A stretch of DNA of 64,000 bases from CAVUMR01 sp963742715 (GCA_963742715.1 CAVUMR010000003.1:558001-622000), one strand, 5' to 3'; shown: positions 51,099-60,112, counted from the stretch's first letter. The notes: generated by a model not told the origin, from the sequence alone. Program-made: numbers and translations.

Positions 51099-52739
51099 TC
51101 AGTGGCCGCGGAACGCCTCTTCCAGCCACCACGAGCCACGGTCGCCGGTCACCTTCGCGTCGACCAGCAGCGGCCGGTCCCGCGGCCCGTCCAGCCACGC
51201 GCGTACCCCGGCCAGGTCCGCGACCGAGCGGACGGTCACGCCGGTACAGCCGTAGCCGCGGCCGATCGCGGCCAGGTCCGTGTCCGGAAACCGGACGATG
51301 TCCAGCGGGTACCCATCCGGGCCGAAATGGTGCACCTCGGCGCCGTACGCGGCGTCGTTGTACACCACGATCACCATCGGCAGCCCGAGCCGGACCACGG
51401 TCTCCAGTTCGGAGACTCCCATCAGGAAGCCGCCGTCCCCGAGCGCCGCCACCGGCAGCCGGTCCGGTTGCGCGAGCGCGGCTCCGATCGCGCTGGCCAG
51501 CCCGAGCCCGACCGACTGGAACGCCTGGGTGAAACAGAAACCCCGCTCATCGGGTACCGACAGGTACATCGACGGATAGCCCATGAAGTTGCCGGAGTCG
51601 ATCGCCACCACCCGCTCGGCCGGCAGCAGGTCATCGAGCCGGATCGAGAGGGTACGTGGATCGATGGTGCTGGCCGTGCTCTCGTCCTCGTACCGGACGT
51701 CCCGCCAGCGCACCTCCGCGTCGATCCGTTTGCGCAGGTCGGGCTCGCGGTACCGGTCGCTGGACTGGCCCCGGTGGGCCCACTGCGCGGCAACCGCGGC
51801 GGCGGTGGCCGACACGTCGCCGACCACGCCCAGCTCGATCGGCCGGTTGGCGCCCAGGGCGGCGGCATCCACGTCGACCTGCGCGACCACGGTCGCCGGC
51901 CCGATGAGGCTGCCGTGCCGGGTGGTCCACATGTTCAACGTGCAGCCCCACCCGACGATCACGTCGGCGTCCCCGATCAACTGGGCGGCCAGCGGTGAGG
52001 CGAAACCACCGGACACGTCGAGGTACCAGGGATCCCCGGCGAACAGGCCCTTCGCGGCCGCCGAGGTGGCCAGCAGCGCGCCGCAGTCGGCGCCGAGCGC
52101 GGCCAGCGGCTGCCGGGAGTGTCGCGCGCCCCGGCCGGCGAGGAACACCGGCCGTCGCGCCCCCGCCAGCAGTTCCACGAGTGCGGATACCGCGGTCGCG
52201 TCCGGGGTGAGGACCGGCGCGGCCGGCTCCTGCGGCACCTCGGTCGCGTCCGTCGACGCCGCCTGTACGTCCAGCGGCAGGCTCAGCAGTACGGTGCGAC
52301 GCTCGGCTCGGGCGCGGCGGAACGCGCGTACCAGATCATCCACCGCACCCTCGGCGGAGGCCGCCCGTTCGTGCACCGCGCCGACCGCGGCGGCCAGTCC
52401 GGCCTGATCGAGCCGGAAGTTCGACCGGGCGCCGGCGGCGCCGGTGTCCGCGGCGAGCAGCACCAGCGGGGTGCCGCTCTTCGCCGCCTCGGCGATGCCG
52501 GTGAGCGCGTTCGTCACGCCGGGGCCCTGGTGCACGGTCAGCACGCCGACCTGACCGGTGGTACGCGCGTAGGCGTCGGCCATCACCGCCGCGCCGCCCT
52601 CGTGCCGGGCCGGCACGAACCGCACCCCGGCCGCCACCATCGCGTTGGTCAGGTGGAAGTTTCCGCTGCCCACCACCCCGAACGCGAGGTCGACCCCGAG
52701 CCGCCCGACCGCCCGACCGAGTGCCTCGGCGACCCGCAC
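51099..52739 (-). CDS. Thiamine-diphosphate-dependent enzyme (acetolactate synthase large-subunit-like)
   Basis: About 546 aa. N-terminal PYR domain with GVVGSGNFHLTNAMVAAG and catalytic Glu in ARHEGGAA; central nucleotide-binding-like domain; C-terminal PP domain with the ThDP motif LGDGGFLMGVSELETVVRLGLP ending in NDAAYG. Family includes acetolactate synthase, oxalyl-CoA decarboxylase and benzoylformate decarboxylase; substrate undetermined. GTG 52739 is chosen; the frame stays open to GTG 52781, but those residues come from the edge of a tandem repeat. Confidence 0.87.
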   Translation of the reverse strand: MRVAEALGRAVGRLGVDLAFGVVGSGNFHLTNAMVAAGVRFVPARHEGGAAVMADAYARTTGQVGVLTVHQGPGVTNALTGIAEAAKSGTPLVLLAADTGAAGARSNFRLDQAGLAAAVGAVHERAASAEGAVDDLVRAFRRARAERRTVLLSLPLDVQAASTDATEVPQEPAAPVLTPDATAVSALVELLAGARRPVFLAGRGARHSRQPLAALGADCGALLATSAAAKGLFAGDPWYLDVSGGFASPLAAQLIGDADVIVGWGCTLNMWTTRHGSLIGPATVVAQVDVDAAALGANRPIELGVVGDVSATAAAVAAQWAHRGQSSDRYREPDLRKRIDAEVRWRDVRYEDESTASTIDPRTLSIRLDDLLPAERVVAIDSGNFMGYPSMYLSVPDERGFCFTQAFQSVGLGLASAIGAALAQPDRLPVAALGDGGFLMGVSELETVVRLGLPMVIVVYNDAAYGAEVHHFGPDGYPLDIVRFPDTDLAAIGRGYGCTGVTVRSVADLAGVRAWLDGPRDRPLLVDAKVTGDRGSWWLEEAFRGH

Positions 52740-52788
52740 CGGGTCACCGCCCGGCCATCGTGGCGGTGCTCCGAACAGCACTTGTGAC

Positions 52789-52872
52789 GCTGTTCCGCCC
52801 GGCGCTCGTGCTGTTCCGCCCGGCGCTCGTGCTGTTCCGCCCGGCGCTCGTGCTGTTCCGCCCGGCGCTCGT
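52789..52872. repeat. 21-bp tandem repeat, four perfect copies
   Basis: Units start at 52789, 52810, 52831 and 52852; each begins GCTGTTCCGCC and ends GGCGCTCGT. A degenerate half copy extends toward the ThDP start codon. It is in the upstream region of that gene. Confidence 0.9.
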
Positions 52873-53211
52873 GACCTGGGACGACGCCATGCGGCGAAGT
52901 TACGCCGGCCCGGCGTGGACGGTCAACGACGCACACCTCGCGCCGGGTGCCTGCAGGGTTCGGCGCCCCGGCCACGTACTGACAAATGAACCTGCTCGCG
53001 GACGCCGATACTCCATCGGCTGTCCCAAATGGCGACTGCGGGCACAACCGACTCGACTCTCATCGCCGCGACCTATTGTGCCCGGAATCTGTTTCCGCAG
53101 GTAGAAAGACAGTTTACCGACAACGAATCCCCCGTCATCCATCGACCGGCGTAGCGTAATTCAACGGACATTCAGCGGCTGCTTCACTCGTCCGATAAAC
53201 CGGGGGTATCC
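52873..53211. other. Divergent intergenic region, no convincing gene
   Basis: 339 bp between the ThDP gene (minus) and the LamG protein gene (plus). GC falls in the second half. Open frames here (for example minus-strand 52900-53142) have no ribosome binding site or recognisable sequence. It should carry both promoters; I cannot point to a clear -35/-10 pair. Confidence 0.5.
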
Positions 53212-53916
53212 ATGTCACATCGGCTTCTATTGATTGGGGCGGTCATCACCGCCACGGCCTTAACGGGCGCTATACCCGCACATGCGGCGGCAAATCACCC
53301 GGTGGCGATCTGGGAAATGAACGAGGCCGCCGGCGCCCACGTCATGGTGGACAGCAGCGGACACGGGATCAACGGCCGGATCGGCACCGAGGTACAAACC
53401 GGTATGGTCGTCAATGGGGCCAAGGGGTATCAATTCCCCCGGCTGACCCCCAACAAGCCGCCGACCCACCCCGAGCACCTCATCACGGTGCCGGACAGCA
53501 GCGCGCTCGACCCGGGCACCCGCGATTACGCCATTACCTTCCGGATGCGTACCACCCAGAGCTTCGGCAACATTATTCAAAAGGGCCAGTCCGGGGTGGC
53601 CGGCGGATATTTCAAGTTCCAGGCGCCGAGGGGCGTCGTCCAGTGCCTGTTCCGGGGTTCCGCCGGCAACGGCGGGGTTTCCTCGAACCGGCCGCTCAAC
53701 GACGGTCAGACGCACACCATCCGGTGTGAGCGCACCGCGAATCTGGTGACGCTGACGGTTGACGGTGTGGTGACCGGCCGGCACACCGGTCCGACCGGAA
53801 ACATCTCCAACACGTGGCCGTTGTCGATCGCCGGCAAGACGAAATGCGATCAGGTCAAGGTGACCTGCGACTATTTCCCGGGATTTATCGACCGCGTACA
53901 GATCGACGCGAGCTGA
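53212..53916 (+). CDS. Secreted LamG/concanavalin-like domain protein
   Basis: 234 aa, ATG after GGGGG. Signal peptide MSHRLLLIGAVITATALTGA then IPAHAAA with an AxA cleavage site. Mature part: VAIWEMNEAAGAHVMVDSSGHGINGRIG opening of a LamG jelly roll, TFRMRTTQSFGNIIQKGQ, HTIRCERTANLVTLTVDG and closing FPGFIDRVQIDAS. Likely binds carbohydrate or protein outside the cell; two Cys pairs could form disulfides. Confidence 0.87.
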   Translation: MSHRLLLIGAVITATALTGAIPAHAAANHPVAIWEMNEAAGAHVMVDSSGHGINGRIGTEVQTGMVVNGAKGYQFPRLTPNKPPTHPEHLITVPDSSALDPGTRDYAITFRMRTTQSFGNIIQKGQSGVAGGYFKFQAPRGVVQCLFRGSAGNGGVSSNRPLNDGQTHTIRCERTANLVTLTVDGVVTGRHTGPTGNISNTWPLSIAGKTKCDQVKVTCDYFPGFIDRVQIDAS

Positions 53917-53965
53917 CGCGCTGACCCGCGCATAGCGCCCGCGCTGACGCGGGGCCCAGGCACGG

Positions 53966-54002
53966 CTCCGGCCCACCCGCTCGAGCGGCGGGTGGGCCGG
54001 AG
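53966..54002. terminator. Strong bidirectional hairpin
   Basis: A perfect 15-bp stem (53966-53980 with 53988-54002, arms CTCCGGCCCACCCGC/GCGGGTGGGCCGGAG) around a 7-nt loop, extended by 4 bp after one bulge. It lies between the convergent stops at 53916 and 54018 and can serve both genes. No U tract, as usual in high-GC actinobacteria. Confidence 0.8.
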
Positions 54003-54017
54003 TCCGTACAGATGCGG

Positions 54018-54698
54018 TCAGTCGTTGTCGTTGTGCAGCTCAGGCGACCGGGCGGTACAACCGGCCTGCACGAAGCCCCAGCCCCACACCGGGTGACGTA
54101 CGACGTAGGCGCCGTTGTCACGGGTGGTGAACCGGTACTCGATGGAGCTGCCGATCGGGCCGACCGGGTGGGCCCAGTGCCCACCGTTCGAGCTGAAGTC
54201 GGTGCCGTAGAAGTAGTTGAACCAGAACGTGCAGTTCGGGTTGTACACCGCGACCGGGGTCGGCTGGTTGCCGACGTGGGCCTCGTAGTTGAAGTCGTGG
54301 CCGATGGTCATCCGGTGCGAGATCTGCTCCTGGGTGCCGCTGGAGCAGTTGTTGTCGCCGTAGCCGCGGTCGGCGCCGAGGGCGTCGAGATACACCCAGG
54401 CGCACATGTTCACGGTGTCCCAGGCGCGACCCCAGTGGTGGTTGTTGGTGGTGCCCATCGAGGTGAAGCTCGAGTCGACCACGGCGCGACCGATGTAGTA
54501 GCCGTACGGCTTGTTGGTCAGCCGCGCGCCGCCGCCCGGCTCCGGGGCGCCGTTGCCGCCGCTGGGGATCGTCGCGGTCTTGATCGCGTACGTCTCACCC
54601 GCCGAGGCGGTGGGCGCCACCGCGATCACGCCGGCCAGCGCCGGCACAAGGAGCAGCAGCAGTCTTGCCGGCCATCGTGAGCCTGTGGTGAACCGCAT
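54018..54698 (-). CDS. Secreted protein of unknown function
   Basis: 226 aa, ATG 54698 after GGAGG. Signal peptide: basic MRFTTGSRWPAR, hydrophobic LLLLLVPALAGVIAVA, cleavage near TASAG. The mature part is rich in Asn, Gly, His and aromatics (RAWDTVNMCAWVYLDALG, NNCSSGTQEQISHRM, CTFWFNYFYGTDFSSNG) with four Cys, and looks like a compact extracellular domain. No family recognised. Divergent from the next secreted protein gene, with a palindrome between. Confidence 0.75.
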   Translation of the reverse strand: MRFTTGSRWPARLLLLLVPALAGVIAVAPTASAGETYAIKTATIPSGGNGAPEPGGGARLTNKPYGYYIGRAVVDSSFTSMGTTNNHHWGRAWDTVNMCAWVYLDALGADRGYGDNNCSSGTQEQISHRMTIGHDFNYEAHVGNQPTPVAVYNPNCTFWFNYFYGTDFSSNGGHWAHPVGPIGSSIEYRFTTRDNGAYVVRHPVWGWGFVQAGCTARSPELHNDND

Positions 54699-54818
54699 CG
54701 CAGCCTCCGCTGTTTCGGGACCTGAACAGGATGTTTGGCGCAAAAGAGCGGATCGCGCCGGTAATCGGGAGATTAGCCAACCGGACACGAAGGGACAATA
54801 AGCAAGGGTTTCCTATTG

Positions 54819-54840
54819 ACCATGTTTCCGTACACATGGT
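54819..54840. promoter_or_regulatory. 7-bp inverted repeat between divergent secreted-protein genes
   Basis: ACCATGT (54819-54825) and ACATGGT (54834-54840) are separated by 8 bp, in a relatively AT-rich stretch between the starts at 54698 and 54949. Suitable for a dimeric regulator; none identified. Confidence 0.4.
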
Positions 54841-54948
54841 GGGATTCCGCCGCAGGCCCCGCCTCACCTAACGGGAATTGTCCGATATGCCCGGCTAGCT
54901 GATCGCGCGGCCTGCGTCGTCGTTTCCTCCGGAAGGGAAGTCACTGGC

Positions 54949-55299
54949 ATGCGCATGACCCGAGTCGCCGGAACGGCTGTCGCCGCCATCGCTATTGCCG
55001 TGCTTGGCGTCGCCAGCACCGCACAGGCCGCCAGCACGGCACAGCACTCCGGCAGCACCTCCGGCGGTGCCATCACCGCGTGCGAGTGGACGGTCGTCTG
55101 GCCCACCGCGGGCGTGTACGAGAAGCCGACCCGCATGAACCCGCCGCTCAAGGACAAGCACTCCGGCGACCACGTCGGCGGCGGCTACTGCATGTCGCAC
55201 TACAACGAGAGCGAGGGCGAGACCTACGTCTCGGTGACGTGCGACTGCGCCGAGGACGGCATCGGCTGGATGCGCCGGAACGCGCTCAACCCGGCCTGA
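54949..55299 (+). CDS. Small secreted SH3-like Cys-rich protein
   Basis: 116 aa, ATG after GGAAGGGAAG. Signal peptide MRMTRVAGTAVAAIAIAVLG then VASTAQAA. Mature part with TACEWTVVWPTAGVYEKPTR, a pattern of bacterial SH3-like small exported proteins, GDHVGGGYCMSHY and VTCDC. Four Cys suggest two disulfides. Function unknown. Confidence 0.75.
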   Translation: MRMTRVAGTAVAAIAIAVLGVASTAQAASTAQHSGSTSGGAITACEWTVVWPTAGVYEKPTRMNPPLKDKHSGDHVGGGYCMSHYNESEGETYVSVTCDCAEDGIGWMRRNALNPA

Positions 55300-55307
55300 T
55301 CCGCTGA

Positions 55308-55325
55308 CGACCCGGGGCCGGGTCG
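55308..55325 (+). terminator. Short GC-rich hairpin after the secreted protein gene
   Basis: CGACCCGG and CCGGGTCG flank a GG centre, 9 bp after the stop at 55299. The effective stem is 6-7 bp. No U tract. Confidence 0.5.
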
Positions 55326-55426
55326 GTGGGCACTCCGCGTCGCCCGCCGGCCCGGCCTCGCGTGCGTCAACCCTTTGATCGGGATGTACGCCGCGGCCGG
55401 CGCGCGATGCACCATGCTGTTCCTCC

Positions 55427-56335
55427 ATGGCAGTCACACAACTCGCCGAGCTGTTCGAGCAGGCCGGATGTACCGGAACGCTCTGCGTCATCGGCCTGGA
55501 CGGCGGGGCGGAGATCGCTCTCGACGCGGACGAGCCGATGGTTGCCGCCTCGGTGTTCAAGGTCGCGGTCGCCCTGGAAGCGGAGCGGCAGTTCGCCGAG
55601 GGTCGCCTCGACCCGCGCGAACGCACCACGCTGACCAGCGAGAATCGCACGCCAGGCCCGGTCGGATTCTCGCTGTACCAGGACGACGTACAGGTCTCGT
55701 TGCGCGATCTGGTACCGGCGATGATGACCATCAGCGACAACGTGGCGACCGACACGCTGCTCGAACGGGTCGGGATCGACGCCGTGAACGAGTCGATGGC
55801 GGCGCTCGGGCTGCACAACACCATCATCACCAACGACCTGCACACGATCGTCGACTCGCTCGGGCGGGACGCCGGCTTCGCCGGCTGGGACGACATGCAG
55901 CGCTGGGCGGCCGCCCCGCAGCCGGACGAGCGGGTCCGGCACGCGCACACGCGACTGCTGAACGCCCGGGAAATGCGTACCGCCACCGCGACACGTACCA
56001 CCGCGCGCGAGATGGCGACCCTGCTGCGGATGATCTGGCGCGACCAGGCCGGACCGGTGCTCGCCTGCCGCCGGGTACGCGCGGTCATGGCTCGTCAGCT
56101 CACCCGACACCGCTTGGCCAGCGCGTTCGCCCGACCAGTGCGGGTCTCCGCGAAGAGCGGCGGACTCGCCGGCATCGTCCGCAACGAGGTGGGCGTCATC
56201 GAGTACGCGGACGGCACCGGCTATGCCGCCGCGGTGTTCACCCGCTGCGAGACCGGCGCGGACGAGCGACCGATCAACGCGGCCATCGGACAAGCGGCCG
56301 CGTACGCCGTCGACCAACTGGCCGCGCTCGCCTGA
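55427..56335 (+). CDS. Class A beta-lactamase-like serine hydrolase, no signal peptide
   Basis: 302 aa. Penicillin-recognising fold motifs: SVFK (Ser42, Lys45), SDN (103-105), KSG (243-245). There is no signal peptide or lipobox, and no ExxLN omega-loop Glu where class A enzymes have Glu166, so it is unlikely to hydrolyse beta-lactams efficiently; an esterase, amidase or cytoplasmic peptidase role is more likely. Similar cytoplasmic lactamase-like proteins are common in actinomycetes. Confidence 0.82.
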   Translation: MAVTQLAELFEQAGCTGTLCVIGLDGGAEIALDADEPMVAASVFKVAVALEAERQFAEGRLDPRERTTLTSENRTPGPVGFSLYQDDVQVSLRDLVPAMMTISDNVATDTLLERVGIDAVNESMAALGLHNTIITNDLHTIVDSLGRDAGFAGWDDMQRWAAAPQPDERVRHAHTRLLNAREMRTATATRTTAREMATLLRMIWRDQAGPVLACRRVRAVMARQLTRHRLASAFARPVRVSAKSGGLAGIVRNEVGVIEYADGTGYAAAVFTRCETGADERPINAAIGQAAAYAVDQLAALA

Positions 56336-56506
56336 CCCAGCACTGCCGGACCCCCGAAGCCATAAACGCGATCGTCCGCCATGACGGATGAACAACTCAA
56401 AGTGGCCAAATAGCACACCGGATTGACGATCCATAGCTGCATTTCATGTCCGCTTGAACGCGAGGGCAGGTCCACGGCTTCGCCGTTTCGGACTAGCCTT
56501 GTGTGC

Positions 56507-56860
56507 GTGAACGCGGAGCCAGGCAGCCCTCTAGCCGCATCGCACCGTGCCCGTCCCGGCCGGCGCGTGGTTGTCGTGTCTGATCTTGGGGAGCTGAGAG
56601 GGCCAACCAGCGGGGTCGTGGAGCTGCCGGTGCGGTTGTTCTGGAACCCCGACCGGACCTTCGATCTCGGCAAGCCCTGGGCGCGGCGGTGGATGTACGA
56701 GAACGTGCGGCGTGAGGCGATTCGCGTCAACGAGCTCTGTGCCTGGCTTGACGAGAAGACCTTGATCCGGGAGTGGTCTGAGCTTCATCTGCCAAAGGCA
56801 GTGCGCATGGCGTGGGAGGCGCAACACCCAGTGCTGCACTCCGCGGCGACCGCCGCCTGA
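56507..56860 (+). CDS. Small partner protein of an AbiEii-like gene
   Basis: 117 aa from GTG 56507; a TAGCCT -10-like hexamer lies 8 bp before it, so the mRNA may be leaderless. Core: VVELPVRLFWNPDRTFDLGK, WMYENVRREAIRVNELCAWLD, REWSELHLPKAVRMAWEAQH. This small protein type often precedes nucleotidyltransferase (AbiEii/AbiGii) genes in actinobacteria; its stop overlaps the next start (TGATG). It may be an antitoxin-like or regulatory partner. Longer open frame to 56423 is less likely. Confidence 0.65.
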   Translation: MNAEPGSPLAASHRARPGRRVVVVSDLGELRGPTSGVVELPVRLFWNPDRTFDLGKPWARRWMYENVRREAIRVNELCAWLDEKTLIREWSELHLPKAVRMAWEAQHPVLHSAATAA

Positions 56861-57523
56861 TGGCTGTCGATCAGCTTCACCGCGCGATCGCGCAGGTAGC
56901 ACTCACCGCGGCCCGCCGGCATGGCTTCGCCCTCGGGGGTGGCAACGCATTGATCGCGCACCAAATAGTCGACCGACCCACCGAGGATGTCGACCTCTTC
57001 ACCGATCAGGATGGCGCCGTCGCAGCCGCTGCGAGCGTTGTCGAAAAGGCGCTCCGTGAGGCGGGCTACCTGGTGGACCGCGAGGAGGGGATCGACGACC
57101 TTGCCGACCTCTTCGAGGGCTTCGACCAGGAAATTGCCGAGTTCATCGTGACGTCGCCGGACGGTCACCAGATCCGCCTTCAACTTGCCCGGATCGATCG
57201 CGACGGAGCTCAGTGATGATGGACATCGGCCCGGTCCTGGACCTCGACGATGTGGTCGGCTCGAAGGTATGCGCACTCGCTGGCCGTGGCGAAGTCCGCG
57301 ATTTCATCGATACCGCTGCGGCTCTGCGCCGTTACAGCCTCGCGACACTGATTGATCTAGCCAAACACCTTGACCCGGCCTGACTGATGAGGACTTCGCC
57401 GCAGCTGGCCATCGCCTGGACCGTATCGATGACGAAGCATTTGCCAGGTACGGGCTCAAGCCAGGGGACGTCGCTGAACTACGCGCCAGCATGGCCGCAT
57501 GGCCTCGTCCGCCGGCCCAATGA
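56860..57523 (+). pseudogene. AbiEii/AbiGii-type nucleotidyltransferase, broken by two frameshifts
   Basis: First frame (56860-57216): RHGFALGGGNALIAHQIVDR, PTEDVDLFTDQDGAV, the GG and DvD motifs of a minimal nucleotidyltransferase. The protein continues in another frame, MDIGPVLDLDDVVGSKVCAL, EVRDFIDTAAALRRY, to DPA at 57380. It then continues in a third frame, LTDEDFAAAGHRLDRIDDEA, to a stop at 57521-57523. The three pieces line up as one continuous family protein, so one-base losses near 57213 and 57380 have inactivated it, unless they are sequencing errors or a very unusual programmed shift. Confidence 0.8.
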
Positions 57524-57634
57524 GCTAGCAACGGAGCACAGCTCCTTAGGGACTCCCCGGGTGCCGCTGTATGAGCGCCTCCTGCCGGCGCACGCAGGGT
57601 CAGGACGAGCGGGGATTCGAGCACGTCAAGGTCA

Positions 57635-57955
57635 CGTTCGGCGTACGACAGGCAGATAGCGACCCACCCCGAGCGCGTGGATTTCTTCGAATCGCTGGAC
57701 CAGGCGAAGCCACTCATGCCCACGGTGCCGAACGTCCCGGTACTCCTCATGACCAATCCTTTGACGTCGTTGCCCGGCTGGTCGGCGGAGACGACGGCAA
57801 GGTACCTGGCGGCCGACCGGAAGGCCGAGCAGCGTTTTCTCGACGAGCTGCCGCAGGCTGAGTTGCACCGGGTCGACACCGACCATTACATCCAAAATCT
57901 GGAACCTCAGCTGGTCATCGACGACGTGCAACGCATGCTCGACAAGGCCCATTGA
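57635..57955 (+). pseudogene. C-terminal remnant of an alpha/beta hydrolase
   Basis: Translation SAYDRQIATHPERVDFFESL, then PNVPVLLMTNPLTSLPGW and the catalytic-His-like VDTDHYIQNLEPQLVIDDV matches the end of an alpha/beta hydrolase. The nucleophile elbow and N-terminal two thirds are missing, and 57524-57634 shows no matching sequence. Together with the broken nucleotidyltransferase it marks a decayed segment. Confidence 0.6.
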
Positions 57956-57997
57956 GCGGACCCGCGGCCGGTCCCCCAGCACCATCGCGCTGGACGG

Positions 57998-58492
57998 CTA
58001 GGGCACGAGGTCGCGCTGGTACCAGGTGCCGGGCTTACCGCCGAGGTGGGCCGGGTCGGCCGGGCCGACGGGGACGAACCCGGCTTTCGTCAGCACCTTG
58101 TGGGACGCGGCATTCTTGCTGGCGGTGGCCGCCCGCAGGGTGCGCAGTCCGTGCTGGGCCGCTGCCAGCCGGCACAGCTCCCGGACGGTCGCGGTCGCCA
58201 CGCCACGACCGGCGACATGCTGCGCGACCCGGTAGCCGAGGTCCGCGGTGTGGTTGTCGATGTCGACCAGATTGAACCTGCCGAGTATCGAGCCGTCCTC
58301 GGCGACGAGCACGTAGAAGGCGCAGCTGCCGGCCTCCTGCTCGGCCAGCAAGGCGTTGTACCGGTCGGTGAACTGGTCGAAGAAGTCGTCGCCGCGGTCG
58401 GAGATCGAGGCAGCGAAGTAGGCGCGGTTCGCGAGCTCGAAGGCCAGGACCGCCGGGGCATGATCGGCGTGCAGCCGCTCCAGCGCGGGCAT
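57998..58492 (-). CDS. GNAT-family N-acetyltransferase (RimJ/RimL-like)
   Basis: 164 aa. Motif A around LGYRVAQHVAGRGVATATVREL (acetyl-CoA pyrophosphate loop), then TLRAATASKNAASHKVLTKAGF. Similar in layout to ribosomal-protein or aminoglycoside-type acetyltransferases; acceptor unknown. Confidence 0.87.
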   Translation of the reverse strand: MPALERLHADHAPAVLAFELANRAYFAASISDRGDDFFDQFTDRYNALLAEQEAGSCAFYVLVAEDGSILGRFNLVDIDNHTADLGYRVAQHVAGRGVATATVRELCRLAAAQHGLRTLRAATASKNAASHKVLTKAGFVPVGPADPAHLGGKPGTWYQRDLVP

Positions 58493-58614
58493 TGCCCGAC
58501 CTTATCCAGGTAGTACGCCGAGGCCAGCCGGTTTCCGCCGGCGCCGGACAGCCCCAATCCCCAGGCACCCTCCGAACGACCAGGTCGTCGGAGGGTGCCC
58601 CAGCGGAATGTCGG

Positions 58615-59742
58615 CTACTCGTCCAGCGCGCCCTTCCCGATTGGTGGCGGGCCGCTCACGTTCATGCCGAGGGTCAGTCGCGCGGTCGCGCCAACCGGTA
58701 CACCGAGGTCGAGGAACCGGGCGAACTTCCGGGCATCGCCCAGATCCGAGTCGGCGCCGGCGAGCAGTACCTCGAAGGGACTGTTCACGACGTCCGTCCC
58801 GTACATCAGCGCCTTCTGGGTCTTCTTGTTGGCGACGAGGTCCATGCCGGTGCCGAAGCCGTGCAGCATGGTGCCGAACACCAGGCCGCAGACGGGGTTG
58901 TTCAGGTCGTCCACGAACTGTTGGACGTTGCTGCCCGCGCCCAGCACGAAGAACATGACCTCGTTGGTGACCAGGTCGTAGAGCTGGACCCACAGGGCGT
59001 CGCCGTCAAGCACGTGCCACGGGGTGGTGCTCATCAGGGCGTACCGGGCGACGAAGCGGTTGTTGCCGATCGTGCCGCCGCGGCTGGCCCGGACCTGGGC
59101 ACGGCCCAACTGGACCAGGCCCTCCATCGGGCGGCTGTCGACGAGCTGCCCGCGGTAGTGGCGCACGATTTCGAGGATCTTTTCCCGCTGGCTACGCGCT
59201 TCGACGCCGAGTGCCTCGTCGAGCATGCTCGGGTCTTCGATCTTCGACCGGCCGGCTTCGTCGGGAACCTCGCCGCCGCCACCCGGGAAGAACGACAACT
59301 GCGCGCGGAGCGGCCACCAGTTGTTCAGGTCGGCAAACGCGGCCTGGAATTCCTTGGCCACCTTGCGCCGGCCGGACTGGTTGAAGTACGTGTGCCCGGG
59401 CATCCGCACGTAGTCGGTGCGGCCGAACTTCCCGAACGTTTTGAGCAGCTCCGCGTCAGGCGGCGTGTCCACCAGGTACTCGCAGATCGCCGCGAGGTCC
59501 TCCGGGTGATCGGTCAGATAGTGGATCCTCTTCCGGGCGTCGGCCCATGTGAGCTTGGTCGACTTCGACCACTTGATCACGTCGGAGGCGTACGACTTCT
59601 TGACAAAGGTGACGTCGTCGTATTCGTACGTCTTGACGCGGGCGTAATCGTTGATCTGGTGATACACGGAGGGAGAAACGTGCGTCCACGCCTGGTAAGC
59701 GCGACCGGATAACGCGGTCAGGAGCCTAACCGGGTAGCTCAA
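58615..59742 (-). CDS. Conserved hypothetical protein, TTG start
   Basis: 375 aa. TTG 59742 follows GGAGG by 5 bases, the only good initiation signal. No signal peptide, no clear TM helix, no family recognised. It is unusually low in Ala/Arg repeats for this genome and rich in Lys, Tyr and Phe in the first third (ARVKTYEYDDVTFVKKSYAS). The C-terminal part has VMFFVLGAGSNVQQFVDDLN and FGTMLHGFGTGMDLVANKKT. The amino-acid make-up, different from neighbours, may signal horizontal transfer. Confidence 0.75.
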   Translation of the reverse strand: MSYPVRLLTALSGRAYQAWTHVSPSVYHQINDYARVKTYEYDDVTFVKKSYASDVIKWSKSTKLTWADARKRIHYLTDHPEDLAAICEYLVDTPPDAELLKTFGKFGRTDYVRMPGHTYFNQSGRRKVAKEFQAAFADLNNWWPLRAQLSFFPGGGGEVPDEAGRSKIEDPSMLDEALGVEARSQREKILEIVRHYRGQLVDSRPMEGLVQLGRAQVRASRGGTIGNNRFVARYALMSTTPWHVLDGDALWVQLYDLVTNEVMFFVLGAGSNVQQFVDDLNNPVCGLVFGTMLHGFGTGMDLVANKKTQKALMYGTDVVNSPFEVLLAGADSDLGDARKFARFLDLGVPVGATARLTLGMNVSGPPPIGKGALDE

Positions 59743-59928
59743 GGGGACCTCCAGCAGCGAAGCGGTGGCATATCGCTCAGTAAGAATCCGCTCACACCTG
59801 GTTGCCGCGCTCGCTCCGCGCGGATATCCGACTACGCCATTTGGCAGAGCGTCCCGCCTCGTACCAGACGGTCCTGATTTCTCTGTCTACAGTGGACTGT
59901 TGTCGCGGTCGGCTCGGTTGCGCGCGAC

Positions 59929-60112
59929 TCACCAACGCGCCGCGTCGACCGCGATCAGCTCCTCCTCGGTCGCGGCCGCGACCCCATCCGGTAGTGGCGC
60001 CGGCTGATCGCCGTAAAAGCGGCGGAGCTCGAAAGCAACAACAGACAGCAGCATGGCGTACGAGCGACAAGATGCCCTGCCGCAACAACTCAGCCGCGCG
60101 GCTCAAGGTCAT
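59929..60112 (-). CDS. Tiny coupled ORF(s), last of a small-protein run
   Basis: ATG 60112 overlaps the stop of the previous gene (ATGA) and begins MTLSRAAELLRQGILSLVRH, then this frame turns into low-complexity sequence. In another frame, ATG 60054 to a stop at 59929 gives a clean 41-aa peptide, MLLSVVAFELRRFYGDQPAP and then LPDGVAAATEEELIAVDAAR. Both halves look coding, so either two overlapping tiny genes or one gene with a frameshift near 60055. Confidence 0.5.

Noticed and set aside
52789..52872. CRISPR array
   Set aside because: Units are contiguous with no spacers, so a simple tandem repeat.
52900..53142. 80-codon minus-strand ORF
   Set aside because: No initiation signal or similarity; lies in a divergent promoter region.
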